A stretch of 32,406 bases of DNA. Origin: Caldilineaceae bacterium. GTDB lineage: Bacteria > Chloroflexota > Anaerolineae > Caldilineales > Caldilineaceae. Position numbers and translations under genes: made by a program. The first letter of the stretch is position 1. Every line of letters begins with the position of its first letter. This document shows positions 8,348-18,023 of the stretch, in pieces. The stretch is taken from the NCBI GenBank assembly GCA_026708085.1, contig JAPOVP010000081.1, positions 1 to 32,406 of the forward strand, given 5' to 3'. A model generated the notes under the pieces. The model did not search any database. It was not told the DNA's origin and saw only the letters and a list, made by a program, of their open reading frames with translations.

Positions 8348-8366
8348 GTATGGCCGCAGGCCATAC
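8348..8366 (+). other. Perfect hairpin between permease and binding-protein genes
   Basis: GTATGGCC (8348-8355) and GGCCATAC (8359-8366) form an 8-bp stem with a GCA loop in the 149-bp gap. There is no T-run after it, so it is more likely an mRNA-stabilising or processing hairpin that sets the higher level of binding protein than a terminator (inference). Confidence 0.6.
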
Positions 8367-8447
8367 AACATACCGAATCGATGAGTACGAAATTGATGGG
8401 AAGGGCGTCGGGCCTTATCCATCCCAAACATTTTTCAGGAGAACCGC

Positions 8448-9806
8448 ATGACAACGAAGCAACATTTCACACGACGAACGTTCCTCAAGGGCATGGCGAT
8501 GACAGGCGCCGGTGCAGCACTGGCTGCCTGCGCGGCCCCCGCAGCTCCGGCCGCAACAGATTCCGGCGATGAGATGCCGGCCGCCGAAGCGGTTATGCTG
8601 CGCGTGCAGGCCCCCGCTGGCAACGGTGCACTGATGCCACGCGAATTCGCCGCCCGCTTCCAGGATGAGACAGGCGTACAGGTTGAAGTCGAAGACACCA
8701 TCTACGGCGAAATCGAAACCAAGACGCAGACCGGCTTCATCTCCGGTACCCTCCAGGACCTGGTCTACGGCCATCACCGCTGGATCTTCATCAACTTCCT
8801 CAAGGGCATCTATCTGGAAATCGACGACCTGCTGGCCTCGGCTCCCCCGGACGACTTTGATGACTTCTACCCCAGCGTTCTCGAAGGCAACCAGTGGGAA
8901 GGCAAAAATTTCAGCCTGCCCGATGTCGTTCACCCAGGTGGCAACATCGCCGTCAACTACAACAAGACGATGTTGGAAGAAAAAGGCCTGCCCGAGCCGC
9001 AACTGGGATGGACCATCAGCGACTGGACGGAGCTGGCTCGCGCCGCTGCCGACCCCGAGGCCGGCGTCTTCGGCATCGGATTCGACAGCATGATCGCCAT
9101 GCACTACTATAGCAACGTATCCCGCTCGTTCGGCGCCCCCGACTCCAATGATTCCTGGATCATGGATCTTGAGGGCCGCACCATGTCCTACAACAACGAT
9201 CTCCATGCCGAGATCGCCGAGTGGTACGTGGCTCTCCTCGACGAAAAGGTCGCCTCCCGCGACGCCGATCGCGAAGGTGTCGAGCCCAATCTCTTCGTGG
9301 CCGGTCTGGAAGCCACGCATGCCAGCACCGTCGGCATTCTCACCAACAACCAGGCCCGCGTAGGCGACCGCTTCGAGGTCGGGTCCGTGCCGCTGCCCGT
9401 CGGCTCCGAAGGGCGCCAGGGCACCTGCTTCTCCGGCAACCACTGGATGGTCAACTCAAACTCCGCTCACATCGCCGAAGCCTGGGAACTGGTCAAAGCC
9501 TACACCTCTTATGACGCCGGTGTCTTCCAGGTTCTGGAATCCAAGCGGCAGACCAACGGCCGCAAGTCGGTCTGGACCGATCCGCAGGTCAACGAAGTCA
9601 ACTTCATGTACGGCTTCACCGACCAGCTGATCACCGACGGCGTCGAACCTTACCCGATGCCTTGGAACACACGCTTCACCGAGGCCAACAATATTTTCCG
9701 CTCCGAGCTCAATCTGATCTGGGAAGGCGAGGTCACCTTCGCCGAACACGCACCTGAGATCGACCGCAAGACGCAGGCCGTGCTCGACGAACCGCGCCCG
9801 TCCTGA
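8448..9806 (+). CDS. ABC transporter substrate-binding lipoprotein (family 1)
   Basis: Extracellular solute-binding protein that captures the substrate for the two permeases just upstream. The N-terminus carries a twin-arginine signal (TRRTFLKG, residues 8-15) followed by a lipobox LAAC with Cys28, so it should be exported folded by Tat and then lipid-anchored. A low-complexity Ala/Pro linker (29-50) leads into the periplasmic-binding fold. Length 452 fits the large family-1 oligosaccharide or glycerophosphodiester binders. AGGAG lies 6 nt before the ATG. It is last of the transporter trio instead of first. Substrate unknown. Confidence 0.9.
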   Translation: MTTKQHFTRRTFLKGMAMTGAGAALAACAAPAAPAATDSGDEMPAAEAVMLRVQAPAGNGALMPREFAARFQDETGVQVEVEDTIYGEIETKTQTGFISGTLQDLVYGHHRWIFINFLKGIYLEIDDLLASAPPDDFDDFYPSVLEGNQWEGKNFSLPDVVHPGGNIAVNYNKTMLEEKGLPEPQLGWTISDWTELARAAADPEAGVFGIGFDSMIAMHYYSNVSRSFGAPDSNDSWIMDLEGRTMSYNNDLHAEIAEWYVALLDEKVASRDADREGVEPNLFVAGLEATHASTVGILTNNQARVGDRFEVGSVPLPVGSEGRQGTCFSGNHWMVNSNSAHIAEAWELVKAYTSYDAGVFQVLESKRQTNGRKSVWTDPQVNEVNFMYGFTDQLITDGVEPYPMPWNTRFTEANNIFRSELNLIWEGEVTFAEHAPEIDRKTQAVLDEPRPS

Positions 9807-9820
9807 TCGGCAAGAAATAC

Positions 9821-9862
9821 GACCGGTGCTCCGATCGCCCGCAGGCCTTCGGACCATCGGTC
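9821..9862 (+). other. Imperfect stem-loop after the binding-protein gene
   Basis: GACCG (9821-9825) pairs with CGGTC (9858-9862), and inside it TCCGA (9830-9834) pairs with TCGGA (9849-9853), separated by a symmetrical 4-nt internal loop. No T-run follows. It could be a weak terminator or an mRNA 3'-end stabiliser that reduces readthrough into the thioredoxin-like gene. Confidence 0.45.
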
Positions 9863-9890
9863 CCCTGTAGCTTCCCTTTAGGAGGAAATC

Positions 9891-10487
9891 ATGGCATTCA
9901 CCCTCGAAATCGGCGAAAAGGCGCTCGACTTCAAGCTAATCGCCACCGACGGCGAAGTCTATACACTTGGCTGCTTCGATGACGCCGAGACGCTCGTCGT
10001 ATTCTTCACCTGCAACCACTGCCCCTACGTCATCGGCTCCGACGAAGCGACGCGCGCATCCGCCGACAAATTCGCTTCCAAGGGCGTTAAATTCGTCGGC
10101 ATCAACTCCAACAGCGTCCATGTCAACGCCGAGGACGACTTCCGCCACATGGTCGAGCGCATGGGAGAACACAAATTCCCCTGGGTCTACCTGCGTGATG
10201 AAACCCAGGAAGTCGCCAAAGCTTACGGCGCGCTCCGCACACCCCACTTCTACGTCTTCAACAAGGACCGCGAACTGGTCTACACCGGCCGCGGCGTCGA
10301 CAGCCCGCGCGACGCCACCCAAGCCACCGTCTTCGATCTCGACCGTGCCCTGGAGGAGCACACCTCCGGCCAGCCGGTCAGCGAAACCCTGACCAACCCG
10401 ATCGGCTGCAACGTCAAGTGGGCCGGCGAAGATGCCCACTGGATGCCCGCCGACGCCTGCGACCTCGTTCTGCCGCAGCCGGCATAG
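9891..10487 (+). CDS. Thioredoxin-fold protein (AhpC/TSA-like redoxin)
   Basis: Small cytosolic thioredoxin-fold protein of 198 residues. The beginning [20 protein letters not shown] is the usual peroxiredoxin/redoxin opening, and Cys41/Cys44 in [11 protein letters not shown] form the CxxC active site of the NHCPYV subgroup. The cis-proline region is RTPHFYVFN (about 114-122), followed by [10 protein letters not shown]. There is no signal peptide. A thiol-disulfide reductase or peroxidase role follows from the family; the physiological target is unknown. AGGAGG precedes the ATG. It follows the binding-protein gene after 84 bp, so it may be an operon passenger. Confidence 0.86.
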   Translation: MAFTLEIGEKALDFKLIATDGEVYTLGCFDDAETLVVFFTCNHCPYVIGSDEATRASADKFASKGVKFVGINSNSVHVNAEDDFRHMVERMGEHKFPWVYLRDETQEVAKAYGALRTPHFYVFNKDRELVYTGRGVDSPRDATQATVFDLDRALEEHTSGQPVSETLTNPIGCNVKWAGEDAHWMPADACDLVLPQPA

Positions 10488-10511
10488 AGCTGTACCCGAA
10501 CTCTCTTACTC

Positions 10512-10544
10512 GCGGGGCGTATCGTTCAACTCGATACGCCCCGC
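10512..10544 (+). terminator. Strong 13-bp stem-loop between redoxin and PLP-enzyme genes
   Basis: GCGGGGCGTATCG (10512-10524) and CGATACGCCCCGC (10532-10544) form a perfect 13-bp GC-rich stem with a 7-nt loop, the strongest hairpin in the window. The sequence after it (ATCTGCCCCTACAG) has no T-run on the plus strand, nor is there one on the other side. It may act as a T-less terminator or transcript-end stabiliser, separating 6407-10487 from the next gene. Confidence 0.5.
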
Positions 10545-10594
10545 ATCTGCCCCTACAGTTGCCCTCCCTTCACCAGGAAAGAGGTGGTACGCTC

Positions 10595-11707
10595 ATGCCC
10601 TCCTACGAAGAACTGGACATCACCCCGATGATCAACGCCAACGCCACCCTCACCAGGCTTGGCGGCTCCATCATGCCGCCCGAAGTTCTGGAAGCGATGA
10701 TGGCAGCGGCCAAATCCTTCGTTGAACTGCCGGAGCTGCAGCGCCGCGTCGGCAATCGTATCGCTCTCCTCACGCAGAATGAGGCCTGCTACGTCAGCTC
10801 CGGCGCCGCCGGCGGTATCGTCGTCGCCATCGCCGCCTGTGTTACCGGCAACGAAAAATGGGCCATCGACCAACTGCCGGACCTGACCGGTCTCAAGAAT
10901 GAGGTCATCGTCCACAAGTCTCAGCGCAACGGCTACGATCACGCCGTCCGCCAGGTCGGCGTCAAGTTGATTGAGATCGGTTGGCCCGGCCAGGCCGAAC
11001 TCTGGCAGCTGGAGAGAGCGATCAACGAAAAGACTGCCGCCGTGATCTGGTTTGCGGGCGCTTTGGGGTCGCCTGGCGACATTCCTCTGGAAAAGGTCAT
11101 CGATACGGCGCACGCACACGGCGTGCCCGTCCTCGTCGACGCCGCCGCCCAGCTCCCGCCCGTCGAAAACCTGTGGAAGTTCACCCAGATGGGCGCCGAC
11201 GCCGCCATATTCAGCGGCGGCAAAGACCTGCGCGGCCCCCAGTCCTCCGGCCTCGTGCTCGGCAAGCAGTGGCTCGTCGACGCCTGCGCTCTCAACGGCA
11301 ACCCCAACCACAGCATCGGCCGCCCCATGAAGGTCGGCAAGGAAGAAATGTTGGGCCTGCTCGCTGCCGTCGAGCGCTACCTGTCCCTCGATCACGAAGC
11401 GCGCAACTCCCAGATGGAAGAGATAGTGGCCGGATGGTGCAGTGAGCTCAACCGGCTGGACGGTGTGACTGCCACCCGGTCATTCCCCAGCGAGGCGAAC
11501 CAACCGATGCCGCGCACGCGCGTCCAGATCGACGCCTCCATCGTAGGCCGAACACAGAGCGAGATCCTCCAGGGCATGCTCGAAGGGACGCCGTCAGTAA
11601 ACGCAGCCTCCGGACCGGACGAAACCATCATGCTGAATCCGCAAACGTTGGAGGAAGGCGAAGATGAGATAGTCCTGGCCCGACTCGTGGAGGAAATTAC
11701 GCGTTGA
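10595..11707 (+). CDS. SelA/DgaE-like PLP-dependent lyase
   Basis: PLP enzyme of fold type I in the selenocysteine-synthase-like group that includes D-glucosaminate-6-phosphate ammonia-lyase (DgaE). In 370 residues it shows the N-terminal INANATLTRLGGSIMP motif (13-28), SSGAAGG (68-74) for phosphate binding, Asp182 in VDAAAQ and the Schiff-base Lys210 in FSGGKDLRGPQ. The ATG at 10595 has GAGGTGG 7 nt upstream; a longer reading frame overlaps the redoxin gene and is not used. Real SelA is about 460 residues with an extra N-terminal domain absent here, so a catabolic lyase or racemase acting on an amino sugar or amino acid is more likely. Its place after a sugar importer agrees. Confidence 0.82.
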   Translation: MPSYEELDITPMINANATLTRLGGSIMPPEVLEAMMAAAKSFVELPELQRRVGNRIALLTQNEACYVSSGAAGGIVVAIAACVTGNEKWAIDQLPDLTGLKNEVIVHKSQRNGYDHAVRQVGVKLIEIGWPGQAELWQLERAINEKTAAVIWFAGALGSPGDIPLEKVIDTAHAHGVPVLVDAAAQLPPVENLWKFTQMGADAAIFSGGKDLRGPQSSGLVLGKQWLVDACALNGNPNHSIGRPMKVGKEEMLGLLAAVERYLSLDHEARNSQMEEIVAGWCSELNRLDGVTATRSFPSEANQPMPRTRVQIDASIVGRTQSEILQGMLEGTPSVNAASGPDETIMLNPQTLEEGEDEIVLARLVEEITR

Positions 11708-11755
11708 GAAAATCAGGCGAAAATATCGTCGCCAATCTGGCTTCCTGTTCCTAGA

Positions 11756-12136
11756 ATGAACTACGCTAAGTGCATCAACAATTGGCCGTATTTGCAGCCT
11801 CCGAATCTACCCAAACAGAAAGAGCCACTGTTCGGTCTGACGATCGGAAAAGTGTACAAAGTCATCTCCGACCCTGTCGCCGAACAGCACGGAATGACCC
11901 GTATCATTGACGAGAGCTTCGGAGAATCCGGAAGCGAAGATGGGTATCTCTATCCATCAGATTACTTTGAACCCTTTCTTCCGGATGAACACCTTTGTCG
12001 TACTTCGCTGACCATCTATTTGGATGAATACGTAAAGGGCGTACTTCACGCTGAAGCTGTCGCTTCCAACAAATCAGTCTCTGCTCTAATGCGTGACTGG
12101 GTGGAAGAGCGGCTGGATCTGCCTTATTCTGTGTAA
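11756..12136 (+). CDS. Small protein with C-terminal ribbon-helix-helix-like segment
   Basis: Not a family I recognise over its full 126 residues. The C-terminal ~45 residues (TSLTIYLDEYVKG, then NKSVSALMRDWVEERL) resemble the strand-helix-helix pattern of CopG/Arc-type DNA-binding antitoxins. The N-terminal ~75 residues (GLTIGKVYKVISD, IIDESFG, DGYLYPSDYFEPF) look like a small beta-rich domain common in hypothetical proteins. There is no Shine-Dalgarno before the ATG, so leaderless or coupled translation is possible. Base composition is clearly less GC-rich than the flanking metabolic genes. The frame stays open for another 49 codons beyond the stop. Confidence 0.6.
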   Translation: MNYAKCINNWPYLQPPNLPKQKEPLFGLTIGKVYKVISDPVAEQHGMTRIIDESFGESGSEDGYLYPSDYFEPFLPDEHLCRTSLTIYLDEYVKGVLHAEAVASNKSVSALMRDWVEERLDLPYSV

Positions 12137-12303
12137 ATCGAATTGGACTGGGAAATAGGCAAGCCCATCGGTCGTCCATTTGAATTTCGGCCTCAAGTTG
12201 CTGAAGTGATTCGTCGAGCTCACCTCGGCCACGTTCACACAATTGTCAAGCAGCTGAGAATACTTCACTTCCCATTCTCACCCTGACAGAATGTGAGTTA
12301 CTC

Positions 12304-12501
12304 ATGAAACAAAATGACGGCAACGAAAAAGGGAACGAGCCAAAAGACTTTTCTTCTGACAACAACCAGGGTCCGGTCGGTGCTCGCCTGATTGCGTTTC
12401 TAGAAGAAATGCACGCAACAATGCCTGACGTGCCAGAAGAGGACGCCCAAAAGGATATTGAAGAAGCAATCGCGGCCATCAGAGCTCAACCTAAGTCTTG
12501 A
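12304..12501 (+). CDS. Hypothetical 65-residue acidic protein
   Basis: Unrecognised small protein. The first 25 residues are polar and Asn/Gly/Glu-rich (probably disordered); residues 26-65 are predicted helical (VGARLIAFLEEMHATMPDVP, then QKDIEEAIAAIRAQ). No signal peptide or cysteine. It lies in the same lower-GC islet as the ribbon-helix-helix-like gene upstream. The size and helical C-terminus would suit an antitoxin or a small regulatory partner, but nothing in the sequence proves a function. The start has only a weak GTGAG upstream. Confidence 0.5.
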   Translation: MKQNDGNEKGNEPKDFSSDNNQGPVGARLIAFLEEMHATMPDVPEEDAQKDIEEAIAAIRAQPKS

Positions 12502-12732
12502 CGAAACGATCATGTAGGAAAGATCCTCCGGAGCAGTCTGCTTTCGCATAGTTTATAGTGCAATAGATGCCACCTCCTGGAACAGCACCACACCTTTTCC
12601 CCACCCATATGCCCAACTTTGTCCGAAAATTGAACAGTTCAGCTTAAGGGGATCAACGCGCATCATGTTAAAATCCCCTAAACTCGACCCACCCCACGCG
12701 CCCCAACCGGAACCACCCCAAAGGAGCACCCG
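12502..12732 (+). promoter_or_regulatory. Upstream region of the enolase-superfamily gene with palindromes
   Basis: The 231-bp gap contains the 11-bp palindrome TGAACAGTTCA (12631-12641) and an inverted repeat AGGGGAT (12647-12653) with ATCCCCT (12673-12679). Between them lies an extended -10-like TGTTAAAAT (12666-12674) without a -35 box. These are plausible operator/promoter pieces for the downstream catabolic gene, but no regulator gene is adjacent. Confidence 0.3.
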
Positions 12733-14007
12733 ATGACCGCCACCGCCAAAATCACCGACGTCGAACGCATCCTCCTCGTCATCCCCATGGTTGACCGCGT
12801 GCGCCGAGAAATGGAACGCGCCAACATCCACCGCTGGTCCGAATCCGAAATCATCCGCCTCACCCTCGACGACGGCACCGTCGCCTACGGCGAAACCATC
12901 CAGAACTACACCTGGGGCCGCGTCGACGACACCGACCGCGTCATCGGCCAGTCGCCTTTCGACCTTATGTGGGACGACTCCCTCGGCGCCGGCCTCCAGA
13001 TGGCACTCTTCGACGCCGCCGGCAAAATCGCCGGCGTCCCCGTCCACCGCCTCCTGGGACCCAAAGTGCGCGACTGGTGCCCAGTCTCCTTCTGGGACCA
13101 CGACATGGGCCCCTCCGCCTACGAAGCCGAAGCCCGCGTCGCCGTCGATCTCGGCTTCACCTCTATCAAGATCAAGACCCGGCCCTGGCATGACGTCTAC
13201 GCCACCGTCCAGCGCATCAGCGACGCCACGCCCGACTGGTTCCACATCGACTGCGACTGGAACGACTTCCTGCTCGACGTGTCCACCGCCGTGCCCGTCC
13301 TCCGCGAGCTCGAGAACGACTTCCCCAAGATCGCAATCTGGGAAGGCCCGATGCAGGCCAACGACGTCGCCGGCAACCGCCTCCTGCGCGAAAAGGTGCG
13401 CACCCCCATCGCCCACCACTACGGCAGCGTACCCGGCTCCGTAGCCATCCAGCAAGGCTACTGCGACGGCTTCGTCATCGCCGGCGGCGTCACCAACGTT
13501 CTGCGCTCCGGCATCTCCGCCGCCACCGCCAACATGCCCTTCTTCATCCAGATGGTCGGCACCGGCCTTACCACCACCATGGCCCTCCATCTCGGCGCCG
13601 TCCTCAGCCACGCCCAGTGGCCCGCCATCAACTGCCACGAGCTCTACGGGCACAACCTGCTCGACCAGCGCATCCCCGTCGTCGGCGGCTACGCCCAAAC
13701 GCCCGAAGCCCCCGGCCTCGGAATCATCATCGACGAGTCCGCCCTCGACACCTATCGCGTTGACGTCGCCGATTTCAGTCTGCCTCGCCGCCTCATCCGC
13801 TACAGCCGCGCCAACGGCGTGCGCGTCTACTTCGCCGACACCAGCTTCAGCCAGGGCTCCAGCATGTGGGACTACTGGCGCACCGCCAACCAACCCATCT
13901 ACGAGCGCGGCGTCGCCACCGCATACCTCGACGACGACGGCAGCGCCGACTTCGCAGACCTCTACAAACGCGCCAAAGCGGCACCCGTTCTGTCGCCGGC
14001 AACATAA
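12733..14007 (+). CDS. Enolase superfamily (mandelate racemase/muconate lactonizing) protein
   Basis: Predicted Mg-dependent acid-sugar dehydratase or racemase. A capping domain (about 1-115) precedes the barrel. Lys146 and Lys148 in SIKIKTRP form the KxK acid-base motif; Asp175 (DWN) and Glu204 (IWEGP) match metal ligands 1 and 2. At the third ligand, where most members have Asp-Glu, this protein reads TPIAHHYGS (about 224-232), i.e. His in place of Glu. The sequence GTGLTTTMALHLGAV (276-290) fits the last barrel strands. Length 424 is above the usual 370-400, with an extra C-terminal section after 340. AGGAG stands 7 nt before the ATG. Co-oriented with the following RidA gene. Confidence 0.85.
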   Translation: MTATAKITDVERILLVIPMVDRVRREMERANIHRWSESEIIRLTLDDGTVAYGETIQNYTWGRVDDTDRVIGQSPFDLMWDDSLGAGLQMALFDAAGKIAGVPVHRLLGPKVRDWCPVSFWDHDMGPSAYEAEARVAVDLGFTSIKIKTRPWHDVYATVQRISDATPDWFHIDCDWNDFLLDVSTAVPVLRELENDFPKIAIWEGPMQANDVAGNRLLREKVRTPIAHHYGSVPGSVAIQQGYCDGFVIAGGVTNVLRSGISAATANMPFFIQMVGTGLTTTMALHLGAVLSHAQWPAINCHELYGHNLLDQRIPVVGGYAQTPEAPGLGIIIDESALDTYRVDVADFSLPRRLIRYSRANGVRVYFADTSFSQGSSMWDYWRTANQPIYERGVATAYLDDDGSADFADLYKRAKAAPVLSPAT

Positions 14008-14093
14008 AGCAACCGGGCACCGCATATTCCAACTACCCGCTACCCAACCGCGCCGCAATCCGCCGCGCGGTCAACAATCCACAGGAGCAAAAC

Positions 14094-14543
14094 GTGTCTT
14101 ATCTCGCAAAACTGAAAGAAATGGGCTACGAACTCGAAAAGATCGACCTCGACGGCGGCCGCCTGATGGCCGCAGTCCGCTCCGGCGACCACGTCTACGT
14201 CTCCGGCCAGGTCTCCCGCTTCGGCGACGAAGAGATCATGGGCAAAATCGGGCAGGACCTGACCACCGAAGAGGGCTACCGCGCCGCCCAGCTCTGCGCC
14301 CTCGGCATCCTCCAGGCCGTCCACACCATCGCCGGCCTCGACAACGTCCGCCAGGTCGTTAAGGTCTTCGGCATGGTCAACGTCGGCCCCGGCTTCAACG
14401 ACACGCCCTCGGTCATCCACGGCTGCAGCGACATGTTCATCGAGCTCTTCGGCGACGCCGGCCGCCACGCCCGCAGCGCCATCGGCCTCACCGTACCCGC
14501 CAACTGGGCCGTTGAAATCGAAGCCATCATCGCCGTCGACTGA
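14094..14543 (+). CDS. RidA/YjgF family protein
   Basis: Member of the RidA family, which in its best-known form hydrolyses reactive enamines/imines released by PLP enzymes and dehydratases. In 149 residues it has VYVSGQVSRFGDE (34-46) and ends HARSAIGLTVPANWAVEIEA, with Arg127 in the position of the catalytic arginine and Glu141/143 near the conserved acidic residue. It starts with GTG at 14094, 6 nt after AGGAG; the longer open frame upstream lies inside the enolase-superfamily gene in another frame. It follows that gene by 86 bp and likely belongs to the same transcript, where it could clear an unstable product. Confidence 0.87.
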   Translation: MSYLAKLKEMGYELEKIDLDGGRLMAAVRSGDHVYVSGQVSRFGDEEIMGKIGQDLTTEEGYRAAQLCALGILQAVHTIAGLDNVRQVVKVFGMVNVGPGFNDTPSVIHGCSDMFIELFGDAGRHARSAIGLTVPANWAVEIEAIIAVD

Positions 14544-14581
14544 GGCCGCGCTTTGCTTCCAACCAGCAATAGACAAAAAGA

Positions 14582-14607
14582 AAATCCCGCTGATTTCAGC
14601 GGGATTT
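14582..14607 (-). terminator. Intrinsic terminator of tRNA-Glu (probably bidirectional)
   Basis: AAATCCCGCT (14582-14591) pairs with AGCGGGATTT (14598-14607) around a 6-nt loop. Read leftward, the stem is followed by TTTTCTTTTT, a classic U-run, 10 nt past the tRNA 3' end. Read rightward it also follows the RidA stop by 38 bp, with a shorter ATTTCTC tail, so it may serve both transcripts. Confidence 0.88.
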
Positions 14608-14617
14608 CTCGTTCCTG

Positions 14618-14690
14618 TACCCCGTAGGGGAGTCGAACCCCTGTCTCCACCTTGAGAGGGTGGTGTCCTGGGCCTCTAGACGAACGGGGC
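14618..14690 (-). tRNA. tRNA-Glu (anticodon CTC)
   Basis: A 73-nt cloverleaf folds on the minus strand. The acceptor pairs GCCCCGT with ACGGGGT (one terminal G-U), the D arm is GTCTAGAGGCCCAGGAC, and the anticodon stem CCACC/GGTGG has the loop CTCTCAA, hence anticodon CTC reading GAG codons. The T arm is AGGGG-TTCGACT-CCCCT and the discriminator is A. The next bases are CAG, so the CCA end is not encoded and must be added enzymatically. A consensus promoter and a terminator flank it tightly. Confidence 0.97.
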
Positions 14691-14719
14691 AGGCCTCATG
14701 CAATAGCTTGCAGGCCAAC

Positions 14720-14748
14720 AGTATACGAGAGGAGAACACGAATGTCAA
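14720..14748 (-). promoter_or_regulatory. Sigma-70 promoter of tRNA-Glu
   Basis: On the minus strand a perfect TTGACA (14743-14748) and TATACT (14720-14725; 5 of 6) are spaced by exactly 17 bp. Transcription would begin about 22 nt before the tRNA 5' end at 14690. This is the best promoter in the window and shows what this genome's housekeeping sigma factor recognises. Confidence 0.85.
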
Positions 14749-14767
14749 AACGTCACCCATAACAGAT

Positions 14768-14796
14768 TTGATCCCCTCGCCTCCTCCTTCTATAAT
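14768..14796 (+). promoter_or_regulatory. Sigma-70 promoter of the radical-SAM operon leader
   Basis: TTGATC (14768-14773; 4 of 6) and a perfect TATAAT (14791-14796) are separated by exactly 17 bp. Transcription would start near 14803, directly before a strong hairpin, 159 nt upstream of the radical-SAM start codon. It is divergent from the tRNA-Glu promoter with the -35 boxes only 19 bp apart. Confidence 0.7.
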
Positions 14797-14802
14797 GACC
14801 GC

Positions 14803-14961
14803 ATCTCCGGCAGTCCACCCGGACCAGCCGGATTCCCAATCGTCAGGGCGAAGCGCCACCCTGCGCCCCTGGCAATGAGCGGGTTCAAATCCCGCCCGGC
14901 CGCATACGTGACCGCCTGACAAGGACGGCCCCGCCGGTCGGCAGATGAGAAGGAACAGAAT
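14803..14961 (+). ncRNA. Structured leader with tRNA-like T-arm (candidate regulatory RNA)
   Basis: The predicted transcript opens with a hairpin: TCCGGC (14806-14811) pairs with GCCGGA (14827-14832) and, inside, GTCC (14813-14816) with GGAC (14821-14824). A small GGCG-AAG-CGCC stem follows (14847-14857). Then comes a perfect copy of a tRNA T arm, GCGGG-TTCAAAT-CCCGC (14879-14895), followed by CCGGCCGCA. No credible D or anticodon arm exists in front of it and the possible 5' acceptor strand is used by the first hairpin, so it is not a working tRNA. It is either a leader RNA of the radical-SAM gene, a separate small RNA, or the remnant of a tRNA. Confidence 0.4.
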
Positions 14962-17084
<2,123 letters not shown>

Positions 17085-17085
<1 letters not shown>

Positions 17086-17975
17086 TGGATGCGATCCCTC
17101 AGCCGCAGCCGCCAGCCTTATCCGAAGAGCATCCGCGCCAGCGCGTCCGCTTCACCTACGAAAAGGGCGAGGCAATCAAGTTCATCAGCCACCAGGACGA
17201 GTCCCGCCTCTGGGAACGGACCCTGCGCCGCGCCGACCTGCCTCTCCTCTACAAACGCGGCTTCAACCCGCAGCCCCACATCCAGTTCGCCGCCCCCCTC
17301 GGCCTCGGCATGACCGGCGTGCGCGAACTGCTCGATGTGGCCTTCAGCCCGCCCGTACCCCTCGATGAACTGTCAACGCGGATCCGCGAAAAGCTGCCCC
17401 CCGGAGTACGTCTGCTCAACGCGACCGAAGTGCCCTTCAAAACGGTGTCGCCCCAGTCCCTCACCATCGGCGCCGACTACACCATTCTCATCTACGCCGA
17501 CGCCGGCGAAGTGTCCGAACTGGAGCTGGAAGCAAAGATTGAGGCGTTTCTCGAGAAGAGGGAAGTCTGGCGCGAAAGGGAGCGCCACGGCCAGCGCTAC
17601 AGCTACAACCTGCGCCCTCTGGTTCTCGAGCTGCGCTACACCGGCTTTGATGCCGCCGCGGCCGAGCACCGTATCTTCATGCGCGTCCAAATGCGCCCCG
17701 GCGCCACCGGCCGCCCCGACGAGCTTGTCGACGCCCTCGGCTTCGACGACTACGCCCGCACCCTCCGCCGCGAACGTATCTACTTTTCCGATTGTGAGGA
17801 GGATCAGGCCCTCTTCGCCGCCTACCCGGTCATCTCCCAGGACGAGATCTCACCCGAGAGACCCAGGCCCCGCCGCAAAGGCCGCAAGCGCCGCCGCCGC
17901 TCCGGCGCACAGCCCAAAGCTGACAAGCAGACCAACCAGCCCTTCGCCCAGAAGGCCGCCGACGAGTTTGACTGA
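17085..17975 (+). CDS. Radical-SAM-linked protein (TIGR03936, DUF2344)
   Basis: Partner of the preceding radical-SAM protein. Residues 21-80 show the family block RVRFTYEKGEAIKFISHQD and LLYKRGFNPQPHIQFAAPLG, followed by a 2-domain alpha/beta body (to about 245). The start codon overlaps the upstream stop in TGATG (17083-17087), so translation is directly coupled and the products are probably made in equal amounts. Unusual is the very basic C-terminal tail (about 260-275, RPRPRRKGRKRRRRSG), which could bind nucleic acid and is not part of the core family. Biochemical function is not established. Confidence 0.9.
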
Positions 17976-18023
17976 TAACCTTCATCGGCAACCAACGGCA
18001 GAATCACAGCCCGGCAAGCGATC

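Noticed and set aside
12143..12286. 47-codon TTG-initiated frame after the ribbon-helix-helix-like gene
   Set aside because: Same frame as the upstream gene beyond its stop, short, no ribosome binding site; 50 open codons are not rare by chance. Mentioned only as a possible remnant.
12553..14058. 501-codon open frame opposite the enolase-superfamily gene
   Set aside because: Gly/Val/Asp-rich antisense shadow caused by high third-position GC; the sense gene has clear family motifs.
14825..14903. A complete tRNA on the plus strand ending CCGGCCG
   Set aside because: Only the T arm is convincing. The possible acceptor strand CAGCCGG has a mismatch and is better paired in another hairpin, and no D arm or 5-bp/7-nt anticodon arm can be drawn. 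Kept as a tRNA-like leader instead.
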